Shown here: positions 58,855-64,000 of the stretch, one piece after another
How positions within the stretch are numbered: position 1 is the first letter of the stretch
Layout of the letters: the number at the start of each line of letters is the position of its first letter
NCBI GenBank assembly: GCA_024663395.1
Contig: JANFAH010000070.1
Span: 62,001 to 126,000, forward strand
Reading direction: 5' to 3'
Source of the DNA: Pisolithus tinctorius
Taxonomy: Eukaryota > Basidiomycota > Agaricomycetes > Boletales > Pisolithaceae
Length of the DNA: 64,000 nucleotides
Translations under genes and position numbers: made by a program
The notes under the pieces: generated by a model
The model's input: the letters and a program-made list of their open reading frames with translations, nothing else
What the model was told of the DNA's origin: nothing
Databases searched by the model: none

Positions 58855-61576
58855 ATGGCCTCCCAGCGGCGTTTCTACGCGCAGCCTGCCTCAAATGCAC
58901 CGTCGACTGCAAGTCTCATACCCCCCTCGGCAAGAAGTCCCAACCAGAGTGCAGTACAGGCCGCCTTTGCCAGAGCACCGCAGCCCCTTCGGAGTGTACC
59001 GAGCGTAAACTCACTCGTTCGTATCCCTCGCGTCTTTTTTTTGCTCGACTGATCTCATACGCATGTTTGCCAAGAGTGATTCTCCTTACTCCGGCGCAGC
59101 CGCAGGTCGGACAGCAGCTGGTTCGCAAGTAGTAAACTCCTTATCAGACAAGGCGTGTCTCTCCCTTCTCTCCCTCTACAACGGCTGACGTCCTCGCCTA
59201 TCCAGTTTTCCCTCTCGCCAGATCCACGAACCTGGGGTGCAGACCTCTCCCCAAATCACCCCGAACCAGACGACTACCTACACAACCCCGATCCTCGTCG
59301 TGACAGGAAACATGACCGCGGTGGTCACGTCCTCACTTACAGAGGTCTAACAAACTTGGGTTGCCTGCTTGTCCTCGCGACCGGTCTTGTTGCCTTATTG
59401 TACGTGCCACACCCCCACCTGCGCCGTCTACTCATTCTTTTCGCAGCGCCGGTTATCCCATGTTATCCTACTTCACCCGTCATAGTTTATCCCTCAATAG
59501 CGGTTTCAACTTAGGCGGTATCAATGCAAGCGGCCAGGTCTGTTGCAACCTTTTCCCTTCTAAGCCCACCCTCTCACCATTAATCGCGCCACAGCTACCA
59601 AGCATGCCGAACAACTGGGGCCTCATCGACGTCGACACTCCTTCCTCAGCACACACAATCGCGTCTTTCGCTGATGGTTCAGAGTGGCAACTTGTGTTTA
59701 GTGACGAGTTCAACGTAGACGGTCGGACTTTTTGGCCCGGCGACGATCCATATTGGGAAGCAGCCGATCTCCATTACTGGCAGGTGAGCCTTTCAAACTT
59801 GCGCATGTCTTTACCCGCACTCATGCATTCCTCTACCCATTTCATCAGACAAATGACTTGGAGTGGTATTACCCTGGCGCCATAACTACCAAAGACGGTT
59901 ACTTGCAAATCACCATGTCAGAGCGTACGATGAACAACCTCAACTACACGAGCGGTTTAATGTCTTCTTGGAACAAGTTCTGCTTCACCGGTGGCATGGT
60001 CCTTGTTTCTGTCAGTCTTCCTGGAGCCAATGACATCTCCGGTACGTATCCCCTTCATGGGATGACTATCTTTTGTTAAACAACATCACACAGGTCTCTG
60101 GCCTGCAGGTACGCTTGTCATCACTATTCCTCGGCCCTTCAACGGTGTGCTGACCTTGTGCAGTCTGGACGATGGGCAATCTAGGTCAGCGACTCTCGCG
60201 CCTTGCCCCATCGCATTCGCATCATGCTGACGTCCCCCTTAGGTCGCGTCGGTTATGGCGCAAGTCTTGAAGGAATGGTAGGTGCATTTTTGCTCGATAA
60301 CAAGCCCGTGCCGACGATGGAATTCCCAGTGGCCATATAGCTACGACAGTTGCGACGTGGGTACCGCGCCGAACCAAACACATAATGGACAACCGGCAGC
60401 TGCTCTCACCAATGGTGATCCCAGTAATGGCGACGTCCTTTCGTACCTACCGGGACAGCGTCTGTCGAGGTGCACATGTCCAGGAGAATCACACCCCGGG
60501 CCCGTCCATTCAGACGGAACATATGTAGGCCGGTCCGCCCCCGAAATAGATATATTTGAGGCCCAGGTGACGTTGTTGATATCCCCTGCTTTCTCACTTT
60601 CTTATCTTGAACCAGATTACTGGAGATCCTTTGACAGGTCAAGTGTCACAATCCGCGCAGTGGGCAGTACGTAGTGGTCGTCGTTCCTATTTAATAGGAA
60701 CTCGATTAAACGACATTAAAACAGCCTATGAATGCCGCTTACCAATGGCTCAATACTTCGAGCAACTTCAACATCCCAAACCCTTCGGTCACTACTCTCA
60801 ATCCATACATGGGTGGTGTTTACCAGCAAGCAACATCAGGTGTGACGGTGACGAGTGAGTGGTGGTATTAGAACAGCACAGGATTTAAACAATCATTTTC
60901 CGTCAGATCAGTCATGTTATACAGGGCTCTCTGGGTGCTTCGCAACGTACGGGTACGAGTATCAGCCAGGTTAGTGTTTTGGGTAACCATTGCTTGATCC
61001 TCAGTTAATCCTTGACTCACAGGGTACCAATCTGACGGTGGAGTAAGTAAATTGTAGGGGCTCTACAACCTATCTCACGACATGCGACAGTATATCTCCT
61101 GGATAGCGAATGACCAAGTTGCTTGGACCCTTGATGCGGCTGGGATGGCCGCCGATTCTTTGGTGAATATTAGTAGCAGACCCGTGCCTCAGGAACCAAT
61201 GGTATGCTCTCTCTTTTCCAATGCGGTTTGGCCGATGATCTAACACTATTCAGTATTTAATCATGAACTTGGCCATATCCCCCAATTTCGCGATCATCGA
61301 CTTTACTGACCTTGTGTTTCCGGCTGTGATGACAGTGGATTGGATCCGCGTCTACCAACCAAAAAATTCCATCAACATCGGCTGCGACCCTAAAGATTTC
61401 CCAACGGCTGCCTACATAGACGAGTGAGCGGTGTATGTCATTCATTGTCAATGGCTCCTGATCATTTCGGCCCGTCCACCAGGTACATCGAAGCATATAC
61501 TAACCCGAATCTAACAACCTGGACGGGAGATTACGGACAACCGTTCCCTAAGAGCAGTTTCCTGGACCAGTGCTAA
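58855..61576 (+). CDS. kre6: Kre6/Skn1 beta-glucan synthesis-associated protein (GH16-like)
   Basis: Type II membrane protein needed for beta-1,6-glucan of the cell wall. The cytosolic part holds MASQRRFYAQPASNAPSTAS and FSLSPDPRTWGADLSPNHPE with PDDYLHNPDPRRDRK. The membrane helix is LTNLGCLLVLATGLVALF. The lumenal SKN1/GH16 domain has GWDIDVDTP-like WGLIDVDTPSSAHT, WQLVFSDEFNVDGRTFWPGD, DPYWEAADLHYWQ, SGLMSSWNKFCFTGG and LWPAVWTMGNLGRVGYGASL. Next come PEIDIFEAQ (catalytic acids), GDPLTGQVSQSAQWAPMNAA, MGGVYQQATSGVTVT, DQVAWTLDAAGMAADS and YLIMNLAISPNFA. It ends QPFPKSSFLDQC. Very small exons are 15 nt (60094-60108), 21 nt (60164-60184), 35 nt (60243-60277) and 20 nt (61023-61042). The intron at 59153-59205 appears to be GC-AG. 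Confidence 0.94.
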
Positions 61577-62024
61577 GCAGGGTCTGATCGTTGTGTCAGC
61601 AAAGCCTCTTCTCCATGGACGGTCTTGCAATACTCATCGGTGGTTTCGTTTTTGCATTGATCTTTTTTCATTATCTATAAATATCTTACGCTGTTTTTAT
61701 CATCGCGACCATGTGGCATTCTCCCATACGATTTACGTGTTTGTTTTGGAACGTCACAAGCATGCAGAGGTCGACCCTTGCTTAGCTTCAGATCTCTGCC
61801 CGCTTGACGTCGTTTAAGGGAGATAGACCGAGGGCTCGCTGTGCGGCCTCACCTCTCTTTCACAACTGTGGCCGGCGCAAACTATCAAGGGAGTTCCATG
61901 TTTACATTCGTTTGTGGTAATATGATGAACATACAAATACTAATGCCATCGTGCTTCCGCTGCATTTGCCCAATCAGTTTCACTATAACCGCCCAGGAAG
62001 GTATATCTATAAATCTGGAGAAGG
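61577..62024. other. Convergent 3' flanks of Kre6 and the E2 gene
   Basis: 448 bp. No gene seen; only short unsupported frames. Confidence 0.5.
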
Positions 62025-64000
62025 TTATTGCCGGTTCAAGTCTTTCGCTTGCCAACTGTCATGGAGAGTTTGGAGTCTGACTAACGTGCGCTCGAGCGTG
62101 ATAATCCCTCCTGCCGTCAAGCGAGGTACAGCAACGTCCTGGTGGTCCCTAGATGTTAAGGTCGAGGACGAGTGTGCCTGCTTGCTCTTCTCAATGAGCT
62201 GCCGGGAATCTCGGAGCACCTTAGCAAGCTTCCCCTTTGTGCAGTATAGCCACGTGAGTTCGGCTTGTAGTCCTCCCGGAGGCATTTCCAACGCACGGCG
62301 GACAAACCCACGGGAGAGGACGTATGCCTTTTCGTTGTACAGCCGACTATTGCAAGCATGACAAATGCGCAAGCATGGCAGAACCGGAAGGGAAAAAGCG
62401 TACCTGTTAACCATACCTTCCTCAGTACCCCTTAGTTTGTCGTATGCAGGTTCGCAAAACCACCTACATGGAAAGATCAGCCAAGTCTAAGAAAGAAATA
62501 GTAATGACACTCACGGTTCCTTGACCAAAACGAGTCCTTGGATGGAAACAAATGCCTGAAGAAGACTTGATCTCGCTGGGCTCCAGGTCTCGGTGCGGTC
62601 ACCCGACCACGTGCCCAGTATGGACAAGCACACCTTACCCTCTTCGTATAAGTTTCTAGTCAAAGCAGCAGTTAGGCAATGCATCAGGTGTCAGTTGGCG
62701 ATTGGGCCCACGGGTTTATCCTTCCATTGCCATTTGTCCAACTATGAAAGTGCGCAATCGGAGGGCTCTGAGGAAAATTGGAATCAAGCATCCAGTCGAT
62801 GACGAAAGGTGCATTTTCGTATGGTGTATTCTCTGGACCAATGATCAACGACCGCAAAAGATCTGTTCGATCTTCATAAGCACGAATAAGGATGGATTCT
62901 GTCACCGACACCTCAGCAATTAACCAGGCGAGAATATCAGAATAACACACCAGGCAGACTATTGGAGAGCGCTCGGTATTCCTTCGTTATACGGGCAAGG
63001 AAAGCCTTCGACGGCTGGTTGCATGGAGTCGTGTAGAAGGCGTGGTCAGGAGGGGCACTGGGTAGGATGTCGAAGAGTTTCCAGGGAGAATCTTCTTGGT
63101 CACCTCCAATATCTATTTCCTGGCTCGCATCTGGAGTGGTCGTAGACGGCGACACAGGTAACGGGGAGATCGAATCAGCAATGTCGGGGGTAACACTCCT
63201 CGGGAGAGAATCGATCACGTCATCCACCACTGCAGAGGGCTCGTCCTCCGCCCAAGGGATGTCAATTTCCATTGCACCTTCAATTTCGTCCATTTCCTCC
63301 CACTCGTCATCTTCGTCATCTTCGCCTTTGTCGTACCGCCAAATGCCGTTGTCGTCTTGCAGCCATACACCATCTGGATAATCACTATGGGAATTATGAC
63401 TTGATATTTCATCATCCCAGCCGTCATCTTCAATTTGTTCCAGGCTGTCGTATAGCCTCGTTAATCTTTCCAGAGGTAAAACAGAAATTTCCCCGTTTGG
63501 ATGAGTCACTTCCACCGAACCGTCAAGACGGAGCTGTGAATCAGGTTGACAGGTTAAGTCGCGACAACTTTGACGGATTAACCATCTCCCACCTCTGAGA
63601 CTTCCCCAAACCACACGAGAGACCTGTCCGCTTTCGGTGATTTGACATCGTAGACTTGGGTCCTGTAAGTCCCGTGCTCTGTTGCTAGCCTTGCACCCAG
63701 ATCCGCCATAGCGCGCCTCCAACCACCCAATTCCCCGTCATTCCTTACGGGATGTTCGCGAACCCATTCTTCGATTTCGCCGATCTTCGGAACTTTCGGT
63801 GAATCAAAGCCATTAGTTGTTCCTTCGCGATGTATAAACACCGAATCACCCCGCCGTACGCCAAGGCCGTAGTTATGCAGTATATTACCACCAAGGTCTC
63901 CGGCACCGTTAGGGTCAAGTTCAAGAGCAGATACGGTTTCAAGGGTTCCTGTGGCCAAACACCGTATGAGAGCTACTCTGTCCGCAGAGCTCACAGACTG
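62025..64000 (-). CDS. UBE2O-like ubiquitin-conjugating enzyme (3' part, runs off the window)
   Basis: Large E2/E3-hybrid ubiquitin-conjugating enzyme. The visible part starts mid-protein with SH3-like tudor segments ([56 protein letters not shown]). An acidic linker follows ([36 protein letters not shown]). The UBC fold then has [55 protein letters not shown] and the catalytic part [20 protein letters not shown], with the Cys in [45 protein letters not shown] and a C-terminal helical tail ending AKDLNRQ complete it. Introns are in phase. The 5' end is beyond position 64000. Confidence 0.9.

Overview
The window is nuclear DNA of a basidiomycete fungus, most likely an Agaricomycete. Genes are packed on both strands. 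Nearly all of them are split by many short introns (about 45-75 nt, GT-AG with a few GC-AG). The gene content fits: a Kre6/Skn1 beta-glucan synthesis protein, a ceramide glucosyltransferase, a Zn(II)2Cys6 regulator, fungal CSL, a seven-helix receptor of the Git3/cAR-like type, and a cellular RNA-silencing RNA-dependent RNA polymerase. I place about 32 protein genes. Two run off the ends: Rpn2 on the left and a UBE2O-type E2 on the right. I saw no rRNA, tRNA or CRISPR array. Exon joins were made by hand from reading frames, GT/AG signals and family conservation, so small exons and N-termini are the least certain parts.

Layout. 0-3.5 kb: Rpn2 (-), cytochrome c oxidase subunit VIa (+), an unassigned minus-strand gene, ribulose-phosphate 3-epimerase (+). 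3.5-4.5 kb: a MITE-like element with 69-bp terminal inverted repeats and a TAATG target duplication, next to older arms of the same family. 4.8-22.3 kb: a long run of minus-strand genes: GT32-type glycosyltransferase, pyruvate kinase, CSL transcription factor, a small orphan gene, a TMEM198-like membrane protein, a DEAD-box-type helicase, and an MFS sugar transporter with an in-frame TAG near its end. 22.5-35.5 kb: Mim2, PPR protein, PPIL2 cyclophilin, Vps20, GPCR, PP2C phosphatase, gamma-glutamyltranspeptidase-like enzyme, prefoldin 6. 35.6-49.3 kb: RdRP, Zn2Cys6 factor, Yop1/REEP-like protein, Sec3, homeodomain protein. 49.4-61.6 kb: a stretch rich in cell-surface functions (ceramide glucosyltransferase, membrane-anchored heparinase-like lyase, Ser/Thr-rich single-pass protein, Kre6/Skn1), interrupted by Ima1 and SNAPC1. 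62-64 kb: UBE2O-like E2.

The genes are mostly housekeeping and do not form a metabolic cluster. Several pairs are divergent with short shared promoters (rpe with the unknown gene, Zn2Cys6 with Yop1, Ima1 with SNAPC1). One pair, Mim2 and the PPR gene, overlaps tail to tail by 6 nt within coding sequence.

The most striking recurring structure is the number of microexons: 7, 8, 9, 13, 15, 20 and 21 nt in six different genes as read here, several carrying key residues. Other points worth a second look are the transporter's internal TAG, three GC-AG introns, and the nested MITE. I found no evidence for a wholly new multi-gene system.
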